A stretch of 64,000 bases of DNA, taken from positions 22,250,915 through 22,314,914 of the forward strand of contig CM072158.1 in NCBI GenBank assembly GCA_036850595.1, in the 5' to 3' direction. Shown here in pieces: positions 14,001 through 26,000 of the stretch. The translations under genes were made by a program, and so were the position numbers. The notes beneath the pieces were generated by a model that was given only the letters and a program-made list of their open reading frames with translations, was not told the DNA's origin and made no database searches. Position 1 is the stretch's first letter, and each line of letters begins with the position of its first letter. The DNA is from Rhyacichthys aspro (lineage: Eukaryota > Chordata > Actinopteri > Gobiiformes > Rhyacichthyidae).

Positions 14001-17000
14001 CCCGGTGTGTACCTCTTATCTTCTCCTTGTTTTCTGGCGGGTGACTCCGGTAACGGCAGTTGCGTTTTGTTATTATAGTCTTTCCGCTCAAAGATTGGAT
14101 GCGTGATGACGTAAGTTTTTACGTATCCACGACGGCAAAATGCTGGCCGAATTACGCGCCCATTACGTTAAGTAGCCAATCAGAGATAAGCATTTTCCGA
14201 AACCTTTTTAGAAAGTTGAAGTTTTTTTCAATTAACGAAGGAGCAGTTAGGCTTAGAATTAAGCAGTATATTCTTTGAAATGTCTGTGCCAAAGTTTTGC
14301 CTATTGTATTTCCCAGATGCCAATGTTGTAGCAGTTGAGCAATCTGATGTGATTAAAGGAGAGCATAGGAAATTGAAATATGTGGTCGACAGAATAGAAG
14401 ACATTGACCAGGAGGAGGGCTATGTCGAAGTGTGCCTTCCAAGCCAAAGCCGAAAGGGCCCTGGGCAGGTTCTCGCTGCCAAAATCCTCCAATTTGGTGG
14501 TAAGTAAAAAAATTATGTAATTACAATGTTGTCCATATTGTGTTTTCTTTACTTTCTTTACTTTTCAATAGTTATGTGGTGGAGGGGTACCTCCACGTGA
14601 GTGCGTTGAGAAAGCTAACTAGCTAGCTAATGTATTTATATCACAGCTAATTAATTAATTTAGCTCTGATGATGAATTGTGTGCCAGCTGTGGCTGTGAC
14701 CTATTTTGTCACAGCATCAATGCCTTTTTGCTTTTTTATTCTTGAAGCTGCACAAGCTTTTTCAATAATGATTAGCTAAGTGTTATACTATTAGCTAGTT
14801 TGCAGCAAAAATTGGCCTTGCGCTGCCACGTGTGATTAGCTAGGCTGCTGCTAACTGCCTGCATCATAATGCTGTATTTTAAAGTGGCTGGTTTTTTTTT
14901 TTTGCCTTTGCACTGTAATGTGAAGAGATTTCACCAATTGATTATTGTAATTTTTAAACTGTATATTACTGTTTAATCCAAAAGTGTCAAAAGTCTTTGT
15001 ACATATAATAATGAATGTAATAATGCATTGTCTACATTTTCAAATCAATCTAGATGACTACCGTGACCTTGTAATAAAGAAGGAGGCATTCAAAAAAGGG
15101 GACAACATCTGGAGGACCCATCAGAAAAATAATCAAAGTGCAATTAAAAAGGTAATAAACTAAGATGCCCTAAAGCCAATTCACACTGGTGTCCGTAGTT
15201 TCTTCTTCTACGATCCCGCCATTTAGCTTATGTTTTTTTCCACTCAACTATGTATTTACTGGGTGTTAAAGTATATCCAATAGTAAACGCAATTTCTAAT
15301 TCTCTTCTAAGTCTTTAAATAACAGCTAAAGTTACATTGTTGTCCTGTGCAGGTTTTTTTAAGCAACAAATACACACACAGATGTTCTGCGACGGTGTGA
15401 ATTGCCTGTGCGCATCACTGTTGCATGTCTACGGACGTGCTGCATAGCCTGTGTGAATAGGCCTTTAGTCTTGCTACATATCTTTGACAGTATGTGTGAC
15501 ATCAAATTCTTTTTTAAGGTCAGTCGAGCATCTGCAAAAAAAGCAGCTGCAAATGTGATCACTGAAAATTTGAAGAGAGATGTCGTGGCTAGCAGGCAGC
15601 GACCACAAGCATCTTCCATGGCTAGCAGGTCACCACTGGCATCCTCCACGTCTAGCAGGCAGTCACCACTGGCATCCTCCACGTCTAGCAGGCAGTCACC
15701 AGCAGAATCCTCCATGGCTAGCAGGCAGTCACTAGCAGAATTTTCCATGGCTAGCAGCCACCACCAGCATCTTCCATGGCTAGCAGGTCACCACTGGCAT
15801 CCTCCACGTCTAGCAGGCAGTCACCACCGGCATCCTCCACGTCTAGCAGGCAGTCACCACTGGCATCCTCCACGTCTAGCAGGCAGTCACCAGCAGAATT
15901 CTCTATGGCTAGCAGGCAGTCACTAGCAGAATCCTCCATGGCTAGCAGGCAGTCACTAGCAGAATTCTCCATGGCTAGCAGGCAGTCACTAGCAGAATCC
16001 TCCATGGCTAGCAGGCAGTCAATAGCAGAAATCTCCATGGCTAGCAGGCAGTCACTAGCAGAATCCTCCATGCCTAGCAGGCAGTCACCAACAGAATCCT
16101 CCATGGCTAGCAGGCAGTCACCAGCAGAATCCTCCATGTCTAGCAGGCAGTCACCAACAGAATCCTCCATGGCTAGCAGGCAGTCACAACAAGCAGCCTT
16201 ATCCCAGCTGAAGGAATTAGAAGCAACGGACATCGACACAGAACTCAACAACACAGAACAATGGTCTCGAACTAGAAAAAGAAGGGCAAGTCATCTTAAG
16301 TCTAAGTTAAAACTGCAATTACAAAAAAGTGCATTTATCAACATTAAGTTAATTTATAACCATTAAACACATTGTATAGAGAACACCAAATACTAAGACA
16401 AACTCAAATGAAGCAAGTAAAAACTAAAAAATACAATTTTGTATAATATACCCCTTTTAATTAAATTTTACACTCCACCCAAAATTTTATTGCTGTTACT
16501 ATAACATTTGTTTAGCTATTTTATCATAAATTGTTTATCTATTTCACAGGTTGTTATAGAAAGTGATGATGACTCTAGTGAGAAAGAGATAAGCATTGGA
16601 CTGGAAAACCGAGCCCCCATTCAATACACTGTTCTTGATGAGGAGACTGCTAATGCTTTGAAAGGTAAGTGGGTATAAGGTATAGTTTATCAAACATATT
16701 AAAAGGTTTTGCAATTATATTCTTCTTCTTTGTAGAACTTCCTACTGTCCTTTCATTAGTAAAAGATACCTTGGAGGCTATAAATCAGAGAATATACCAC
16801 AGTAATAGCCCAATTTCATCTTCAAGTGAAGGATCCATGGCTGCACCACCGGAAATGGTAAGTGATGTACATTTTGGTTACACCTTGTGTTGAAGTCATT
16901 CCTTGTGACCACTTTCTTTTTTTATTTTCAGATAGCGCTGGCTGGATCGGATGTGCAAGTCCCCCAAAAAATGTATGACAGGTTGAACAAGTCCAGAGTC

Positions 17001-20000
17001 TCTCTCTTCGTACGGGATTTGGCAACTCTCATTTTTGGTAAAGAGACCCTTTCCAAGTCAAGTCTTACAGGAAAAACTGGAAAAGACCAATTGGATCCGC
17101 ATAAAGTTAATGTCCTTACAGGCAAGTATTTAAAAAAGCCTTAATCATTGTAAAAGTTATTATAAATGTTGTTTAAAAGACTACTGTGTTATTTGTGTTC
17201 TCAGATGCAGTGATGGAGCGCTTCCCCAACACTTCTGTCTCTGAAATTCTGAGTCTCTTGAGAAGAAAGTGCAACAATGACAGCTATTCAAAGAAAACGT
17301 CCTCTGTTCAATAAGGGACTATTGCAGTATTTCATTCACTGTTTTAATTGCCTTCTGTGTTTTAAGGGATTTAATTTGGTTTTGTCTTGTTAATGCTGCC
17401 TATTTTGTATTAGTATATTTCTAAGAAGAAAAAAAAGGAAGGCGGCATACAAATTTTGTATTGGGGAAAAATACAAATAAAGTTGTATTTGACATCACAT
17501 TTTTATTGTACTCATAGCATGCTTTCAAATGATATTTAAATACAACTTAAGATTGTTTATTAAATATAATAATATTAACTTTTAAGAAGAGCAGAAGCAT
17601 ACTGCCAATACCATTTTATTGTGTTATTAATCATCATCATAACACACTTTTAATATACCATAAAGTACATTAAAATGGTGTATTCAATTTACATTTAAGA
17701 TCAACTAAAGTGGTTCCATTTTAACACAACTTTAATACATTTAATATAATATAGTTGAATTTTAATTGCTCAAAAGCATAGATAAAAGAGTAATTAATAT
17801 ATTTTTAGTTGTTCCAAAATAACACCTTTAGGATATACTTAGTACAGTACTATTAAAGTATATTTAGCACCAGCCGAAAAACTACAACTTAAGTATAATT
17901 TTTTTTTACCTGGGGATAAATGGGCATAAAATAGCATAATATAAACAATTAGAGAAGAGATGGGTTCAGCTTTGACTGGATGTTATCCCTGGAACTCAGA
18001 GTGAGATCTTTTTAAAATCATGAGGTGGTAGGGTGACCTCTATGTCACAAATTAAATGGGACAGTCTGGATTTTAATCTCCCTGTCCCAGTGAATATCTA
18101 CAAAAACACTAAAATGTCCTGATTTTGCCCTCTTCCTGTCCCAAATGTCCCGATTTTTTACCCAGCCACAAAGCAGTGCCTTATGCTTCAAACTCATTTG
18201 CTTGTAAACTGTCTGTGTGTCAAGTTACCATGGCAATGGCAAAATTAACCAATTAAAACTATCAATACTAATGCTAAGTGGTCCTTCTCCAGCGTTCACA
18301 GTTGGATCTGTCATCAGCCAAAAAAAAAGTCATGATTTAAGAGTTCCAGGACCAACACCACTGTCTAAGAAAAGTAAGGGTAATGAATATGCTTTTAAAC
18401 AAGGTAAAAAAGTTGTATTTCTTTGAAGTGAAATTTAAAAAATTAAAATTAATTTTATTATTTACTGGTGATTTTAAAATTATTTGGTTGATTATTTTGA
18501 CTATGGGCACCCTGATTTCGACTTCTAAAACAGACAACTTAATGTCCTGGTGAATGTATAAACTGGTCATCCTGCCCGAATTAACCACCTAACGTGCATT
18601 GGCTGCAGACCTTCAAGTCCTGCATGAGGCTGTAAAAGGTCCAGCTTTCCCTGGTTGGAGGTTCTGGCACATTCAAGGAGATGTGTGGGCCCTTTATCCA
18701 GGCATTTGTAATTTTAAGGACCAAGACAGTATTGAGACTTATTTGGTGTAGCTAACTGAACAGAGCAGTAGCTAAGAGTGTTGTTGAGATGTAGCTGACC
18801 TCACTAACATGAGATGCAAAGAAAGTTTAAATTTCATAAATCTCAAGATTCAATGTATGTGTTTGTGCAGGAAACCTCATTTTTCAACCTAATTTAAAGA
18901 CACAAAGTGGAAGCAAATCTATCCAATTCATACATTCCTATGGTGCATAGCAGCCTTGTTTCATGACACTCACACAGCAGTTTGCTTCCTCTTCTCTTTG
19001 CAAAGCCCTTTGAGGCAAATGTTGTTGTGATAGTGGGCTTTATAAATAAAATTAAATTGAATAGACTTACTTTCCGTCCGTGTCGGTGGCAGCAGCATAG
19101 TGCAGGGGGCTGCAGCCTCTCTGGTCCAGAATATTGACGCATTTTCCGCTGCCCACCAAGGCAAACACACACTGGTAGTTACAGTTAGCTGATGCATAGT
19201 GAAGAGGTATTCTAAGAAGCCAAAAACAACATTTAAATTCAAATGTTCATTCTGGGCACAACATTCATTCTGGGCACAACCTCTCAGCTTACCTTGCAAA
19301 TATGTCTTTCCTGTTGCAGTCTGCTCCCACTTTTAGAAGCAAGTTCACACATTCAAGGTCCCTGTTTGGGCAGATTGTAATTATTGAATATAACAATTAC
19401 ATTTAAACTTACACTTAAGGAGAATTTAAACCAAAAGGCTACATTTTTCCAACCCCATTAATAAAAACAGTACAAACAATTAATTCCGCACCCTCCAGCA
19501 GCAGCAGCATGTAGACAGGTTCTTCCAAAGTTGTCTGTGGCATTTATGTCAAATCCTGTACAAATGCAACCACCTTCAGTTTTAATGTTGAAAACATTAT
19601 TTATTTCAAATGAAAAGCCTACCTGATCCTACCTGAGAACAGCAGCTTTTTGCAGCAGTCTGAGAAGCCGCTGAGAGCTGCCAGGTGTAGAGGGAGCATC
19701 CCATTAATACCTCTTCTGAAAAATAAAACGCATGGGACAAGGTCTCACAGGAAGGTGATTTAAGGCAAGAAAAGTGCGGTTTAAAGTAGGGGATGAACAA
19801 CTGTCAAGTTTTGTTGTTAACTAGTTTGTGATATTAACATGTAAACATGGTGTGTTGGCGGCAGTTAGTCAATGACATCATACATAGAACACAAAAACAG
19901 GGAATACAAGATGCCTATAATCTACCAATAAGTTAACAAGTTAACATCAATCTTTATACAATCACAATATATTGAGGAAGAAGAGAGAATGTAAAAAAAC

Positions 20001-23000
20001 AAAAAAGGTGAGGTGTGTCAGTGCCTCGACACAGAGCAGTTCAGAAAAGAACCACGCAGTGAGAGATGAGCTTCCACATTCATCCACTAGGGGCACTTTA
20101 GAGTCACCAATTGACCTATACATGCATGTCTTTGGACGGTGGTAAGGAGGAAGCTGGTTAACCCGGAGAGAATTCATGGTAACACAGGGAAGACATGCAG
20201 ACTCCTGACAGAGGGAGGCAGGAGCGCAAACCACTCTGCCACCATGCACCCCCTTGGATAACTTATCTAAATGAAGAAAATATAAACAATTAGTCCGCTT
20301 TAATTTGGTGAAGTAATGATGTAGCGTCGAGCTGCACTCTCAATAGTAGTTCAGCCTGAACATAGACAGACCACAGCCTAAAACTCTTCCAACTCGTCCA
20401 AAGACACGGACCAAACGGAAGTGCCTACTGCAATACAGAGCACAGTGAGCCTCAGGAAATTAATGATAGAGGGTCATAGCAAGTGTAGGGTCATACTGTT
20501 ATTTGGACAGTTTAAAAGTGCACTCGCCAAACATGATTGCACAGTTGTTTAGATATGCTCACTAAAGTCAAGTCTGTCTGAACTCACTCTGCTTCTTAAG
20601 TTATGTGATGTTTATTAGCTTTGCTATACTTCCTGTTTTATTTTGGCATTTGTCTAACCTCTCCTCTCATTTCATTGATTGTTCATTGACTGACTTCCTC
20701 GTTCTGTTTTTATTCAAACGTTTGGTTTGAGGGTTTTGATGTGTCAACAATGGAAGACGCAGGATAACAGGATGCTTAGTTGCTCACTGTGGCCCTGGGC
20801 ATGACTAATTGAACAGGTTGAGTGCAGTGAGTGACTTGGCAGTAGGGATGCAATTGTCTTTTATAGTTGAATGCCTCACCTGTGTCTAGTATTGAGTGCC
20901 AAACTCTACTTTCCCCTTGGCTGCTTGTGTGAGCGGCTAACGTTAGCCCGCAAACACAGCCGTTAAAGCAATCCAAATAAACGCGCACTAATTAATAAAG
21001 AACGCACATCAATGAAAGGTAACAGCTGACATTACATCTGTGCATTTAAACAAACCTTTGCAGACACATTACTTATGTGCAGTGCTACTCTGTCATAACA
21101 GTGGATTCAGAAACTGTACTGTTGCGAGAAAGTGTATAAAGTGTGCAGCGTATTAATTTGTTGGCTAATGAAATTTTAATTGGTCAATTTCTCAATGACA
21201 ATTAATCGACTATCAATTAACCATGAAGACCCCTACTCAGCAGAGGAGACGACCATCCAAAACATTAGCTTCTTGTGGCTTGCGCAATGGAGAAACAGTT
21301 AAATGGAGTTTTATAGCCAAATTCCAGTTCATAAATTTTTATCAGCCTCGTAGTCAATCAAAACCCTGTAAGTAATAGACTCAGTGGGAAGGACTAGAAG
21401 CACAGGGACAAGAAGTCTAGAGGAAAGTCGAGGAGAAAAGCTTTGGCTCATCAGGTGAGCCCAGCCTTTTACTGGACACCTTGCCAGAAAGTAGGCCTTC
21501 TTCCCACAGTGGATGCACCTTCCCTCCTACAGATGGCGCTATTGCTCCTCCGGAAACAATCTATTCCTGCCCAGCTGCATACTGGTCGTATCCACTGGGA
21601 CAATGTGGTGCGGTTTGGGTCTATGTAGTATGTTAGGCATACTTAGAGCTACTTCTAGTATTATTACTGACTGCAGCGGCATAAACTGTGGCAGAGTTTG
21701 TTTTTGTTTCCTCTGCAGCCGCACCTTTGCAAGACTCTGCAAGATGTCTTCTTTGGAGAGTAGATATTTGGGTGTGTAAGGGCCAGTGTTGGGAGTAACG
21801 CGTTACTTTTGTAACGAGTTACAGTAGTATATTATTTTTTGGTGTAATGGAGAAATATAACGCATTACAAATAAAAAGTTACATAGTATATTACCCGTTA
21901 CAATCTCAGTAACGTGCACTACAAATAAATTTAGCTTAAAATGGCCAACATTTACACCACCAGAAAAAAAATCCAAGTGACCAACAAATGCAGGAGAAGA
22001 TCAGTGGCGCGCAGTAAATGTCACGTAAGCCAGCTAATCTACTGTGTATGGGTGAATGATGACTGCTGAGTAGTGATCTGCGGTTCGAACGAATCGTTCA
22101 AAACTCGAGAGTCACTTTACTGAATCGGGAGTCGTGATTCTCCGCCTCTATTAACTTGTTCACTGACTCGTCCCTGTTATTGCTTGCTAAGCTACGGTCC
22201 TGCCAGCCGTGGTTTCTTTTTCTGTTGTCTGGTTAGCTGCCGCTATGTTTAGAGCGCTATTACACCAGTTTTTACGGTAACAGCGGATGACTGTTGCCGT
22301 AATGAACGGTATAATTTTGCACTAAAAATTACGTGCAGCTCACTTGACCACAGGGAGACGAAAGTCCACTCATTTGACTACAGTTTGAAACACTAACGGC
22401 AATAAACAAACAGAAAACAACAATATTGCTATTTAATTATAAGTGCGGTTTGTTTGATGCATAGCAGGAATATTAAATAGAGGATTTATGATAGTGGATT
22501 ATTGACTGTTTTTAAATATGCCTTAGGTTACTTTGATGTCTTTAGGTTAAAGACATAAATGAGTTCATAAGATTAATAAGTCACTTAAATAAGTTAATAA
22601 ATGAATTCATAGTTGATAAATAAATAAGTTACATATATGGTTAAAGCTGTTAAAAAGTATTAGTAGTTTTATTTTAATTGTGAGATGTCTGTCCTCTTTT
22701 TTTTCCTCACAATAAAATTTTCATTCATTTTCACATTTCAAATGAGTGGTTTTAGCAATATCAATGAATCAGTGGGGACTGGGAGTGGGTGGACATTGGG
22801 TGCGTATATGGGTTTCTGCACACTCTAGGTCACTGACTCAGTGACTCAAATGACTCAAAAACTCGATTATTTTTGGTGAGTGATTCATTTAAACTCGAGT
22901 CAGTAAAAAGAATCAAACTTCCCATCACTACTGCTGAGGTGAATTATACATTTGTGAGATGGACCTATTCCCACTATTTCGAATTTGGACAATAATATAA

Positions 23001-26000
23001 TAGTCAAGTGCAAACTTTGCGCTTCACCAAAGGAACTCTCAACATCAAGGGTTAGTACAAGGAACTTGAAAAAGCACCTGGAGCGGTGCCATGCTAACTC
23101 CAAGCAAGAAAAAGAATGTCATGTTTTATCACTAGAACATAGGCTACACTAAAATCTGTCTTCATTTTGGTGAAAGTAACTTCAAAGTAATGTAACTCAT
23201 TACATTTCAGAGACAGTAATATTGTAATATAAATCTATTATGTTTTATTTACAGTAACTAGTAATATATAGTGTATTACAATTTTTGAGTAACTTGCCCA
23301 ACACTGGTAAGGGCTATTGTGTTGTTGGTGTGGGATTTTTTTATGAAAAGACCAAACCTAAAGGTTCTTCCAACATGTGCATCAAAGCCAAGTTTTTTCT
23401 GGAAGAGCCAAAGCCCAAAAGATAGAGCCACGAGGAACTATTTTGTGTAGACAGTATATTATTGATATATTTAAAGATCTGAAGTTGAAAATTAATTAAA
23501 CAATAAAAAGTTCAGACCCTTGGGAAGTTTCATCTAATTTGCATGAACAGAGCTGAAAAGAAAGTAAAGTGGACACAAATGGCCTGTATAGAGGCCAGAG
23601 GGTTAGTAATGGTGACTAACTTGGTGCAGCTGGCTCCATGCTGGATGAGTGCTGAGATGATGAGCTCATGGCCATAGTGGGCAGCAATGTGAAGGGCAGT
23701 GTTTCTGCTCTTGTCCTCACTATTAACATCAGCTCCTACGTCATAAGAAAATGGATATGATGTTATTAACATCCACAATACACAGACATGAAACTTTGTA
23801 AGGAGTCTGACCATTCTGAAGGAGGGCTTGAGAGCCAAAAAACCTGCCATGTGTAGATGCTAGGTGGAGCGGAGTCTTCCCATCACAACTCTAGACAGAG
23901 AAAAAGGAGAGGGAAGAGAGCATTAGATTTAAAAAAAAACAAAACCTTTATGGTTTGTTTTTTTTGCAGCATGTGTTAAGATTTGATATTGAACGCACAC
24001 ACTCTGAAATAGTTCTCCATTTGTCTTCCATATGGCCTTGTGCCTAACACCAAGTGTTACTCTAACAACCCTTTTTTTAAACCATAGGTGTTGGGTTCAG
24101 AAGTTAGGCAAAGAAACATGTGGACACACCTGCATGTCGATGTGAGCTCCATGTGCCAACAGCAGCTCCTGGCACAGCGCCCCCTGACGTGAAGAAGATG
24201 CAAAGTGGAGAGCTGACAAACCCCTGTGGTTGACCTGCAGACACAAAGAGGCCACACAGGTCAGATTTCAGAGAGCAATATGAGGACAGTGATTACCTTA
24301 CTGACTGTACCTGGTAGACACTGGCCCCAGCCTCCAGCAGCTCACTGACTACCATGTCCCGCCCGTTGTAACAGGCCAGATGGAACGGGGTGTTCCCATA
24401 GGCATTCATTTCATTAACCTGTCAACTCACAAATTACTTTATATAAGGGCTGCTAAATATATATTGCACTTGTATATTAATGAATTTTGGCATTCTCATG
24501 TGCGTTGGATTTGGTTGTCTTCGGTCGAAGGAGAGTTTGCAACCCTCTCTACATTCAGTGACCTTTCCAGAAGTTCTATTTGAGGGTTTTGTTGTTTCAA
24601 CAATGGAAGACACAGGATAACAGGATGCTCAGTTGCTCACTGTGGCCCTGGGCCATGACTAATTGAACAGGTTGAGTGTGGTGAGTGACTCAGCAGTAGG
24701 GATGCACATTGTAAATAGTCTTTGATAGTTGAATGCCTCACCTGTGTCTAGTATTGAATGATTAATGAATTTTAGCATTCTCTCTGTAATGTACCAGTGT
24801 TTTGGGATTAACATAAAAATAAAATCTGACAAGCACTTTGGTCAGACTGGTGCCATGAACTTCTGCATTAGTCCATGCTGGAGTGATTTATGACTGATTG
24901 GGTAAATCATTGAAATGAAAAGTATGGACATGATACTCACCAAGAAATGTAACACTATTGCTTTTCAAACAAACAGACAAAATACGGACATTATGCATAT
25001 TGATCCTGCGATAAATTTGAAGTTGTGAAACATTGAGAGTCATAAGCCCAGAAACAGCATCCACATTACAATAAAAGTTAAAGGTGTAGTGATGTTGTGT
25101 TCTGACCTGGACGCCCAGGCCCAGCAGGAAGTGCACTGTGCTGCACATGCCACTAGATGCAGCTGCATGGAGAGGAGTGTAACCCTTTTTGTCTTTACAT
25201 TCCACCTCAGCTCCACTAGCTACCAGCAGCTTCATCACCTCTAAGTGACCTGAAACAGTCCAAGAAAAGGAGTCTTTATATTTGGTCAAACTCTGAAGCA
25301 AAAGGCAGGCTGTCACTGAACTGTCATACCCATGTAGGCTGCCCAGTGGAGGGCTCTGCGTTCTTTCTTGTCAAATACATTGATGCTGGCCCCCCTTGAC
25401 AGCAGCAGCTTTACCATCTGCCACACAAAAAGGATTGATCACCTTTCCATACTGGTTAAAATTCCTATTTAAAAATTGACTCACCTCAATATGTCCGCTT
25501 AAGGCAGCATGGTGCAGAGGTGTGCGTCCTGCCCCGTCAGACACATTGACGTTGCTGAGTAGTGGCACAAGCACCTCTGCACAGCGCACAGCTTTGTTAC
25601 TGGCTGCGACATGAAGTGGTGTCTGCCAGTTTTTGTCACGTGCGTTGACATCAGCACAGTGCTTTAACAACACACTTACTGCATCCTGCACACAAATAGT
25701 CCGCTGGAGAAAGCATACAAAACCAGGAGGATATCAAGACCACTTTTACAATGACAACAAAAGTGCAGATGGCAAGAGGCGTTTGTTAGTCAAATAAGAA
25801 AGCATTAATTTTGCTAAAGCACCCAGATCAGTCATTCTGCATTCAGTTCCAAATGACATACAACAGTTATAGTAAAAGCTAAATCTTAAATCCTCACTGC
25901 CAGCACATGCCCTGAAAATGCTTTCATAAAAAAAAAAAAAAAAAACATCAATAAATAATTTTAACCACAGGAATCCACAGACACTGCATTAAAGCTCTTC

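Larger units (their letters stand above)
10087..17914. mobile_element. CACTA/CMC-like DNA transposon carrying transposase and BEN-domain genes
   Basis: A 7.83-kb element in intron 15 of the ankyrin gene. Its ends are inverted: CCCAGGTGAAAAA at 10087 and the reverse complement of CCCAGGTAAAAAA ending at 17914, about 13 bp with one mismatch. A possible 2-bp target duplication GA flanks it (10085-10086 and 17915-17916). Both terminal 500-600 bp are AT-rich and full of ATACTTT/AAAGTAT motifs in both orientations, like the subterminal repeats that CACTA accessory proteins bind. Inside are a minus-strand transposase gene (start 13774, end 10676) and a plus-strand BEN-domain gene (14280-17314), transcribed away from each other. 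The ends start CCC rather than the CACTA/CACTG of classical members, so it may belong to another branch of the CACTA-Mirage-Chapaev group. Confidence 0.75.

Noticed and set aside
15751..16254. 167-residue minus-strand open frame with DCLLAMEDSA repeats
   Set aside because: It is the antisense reading of the 33-bp coding array; periodic composition keeps several frames open. The plus frame joins phase-matched exons to a BEN domain.
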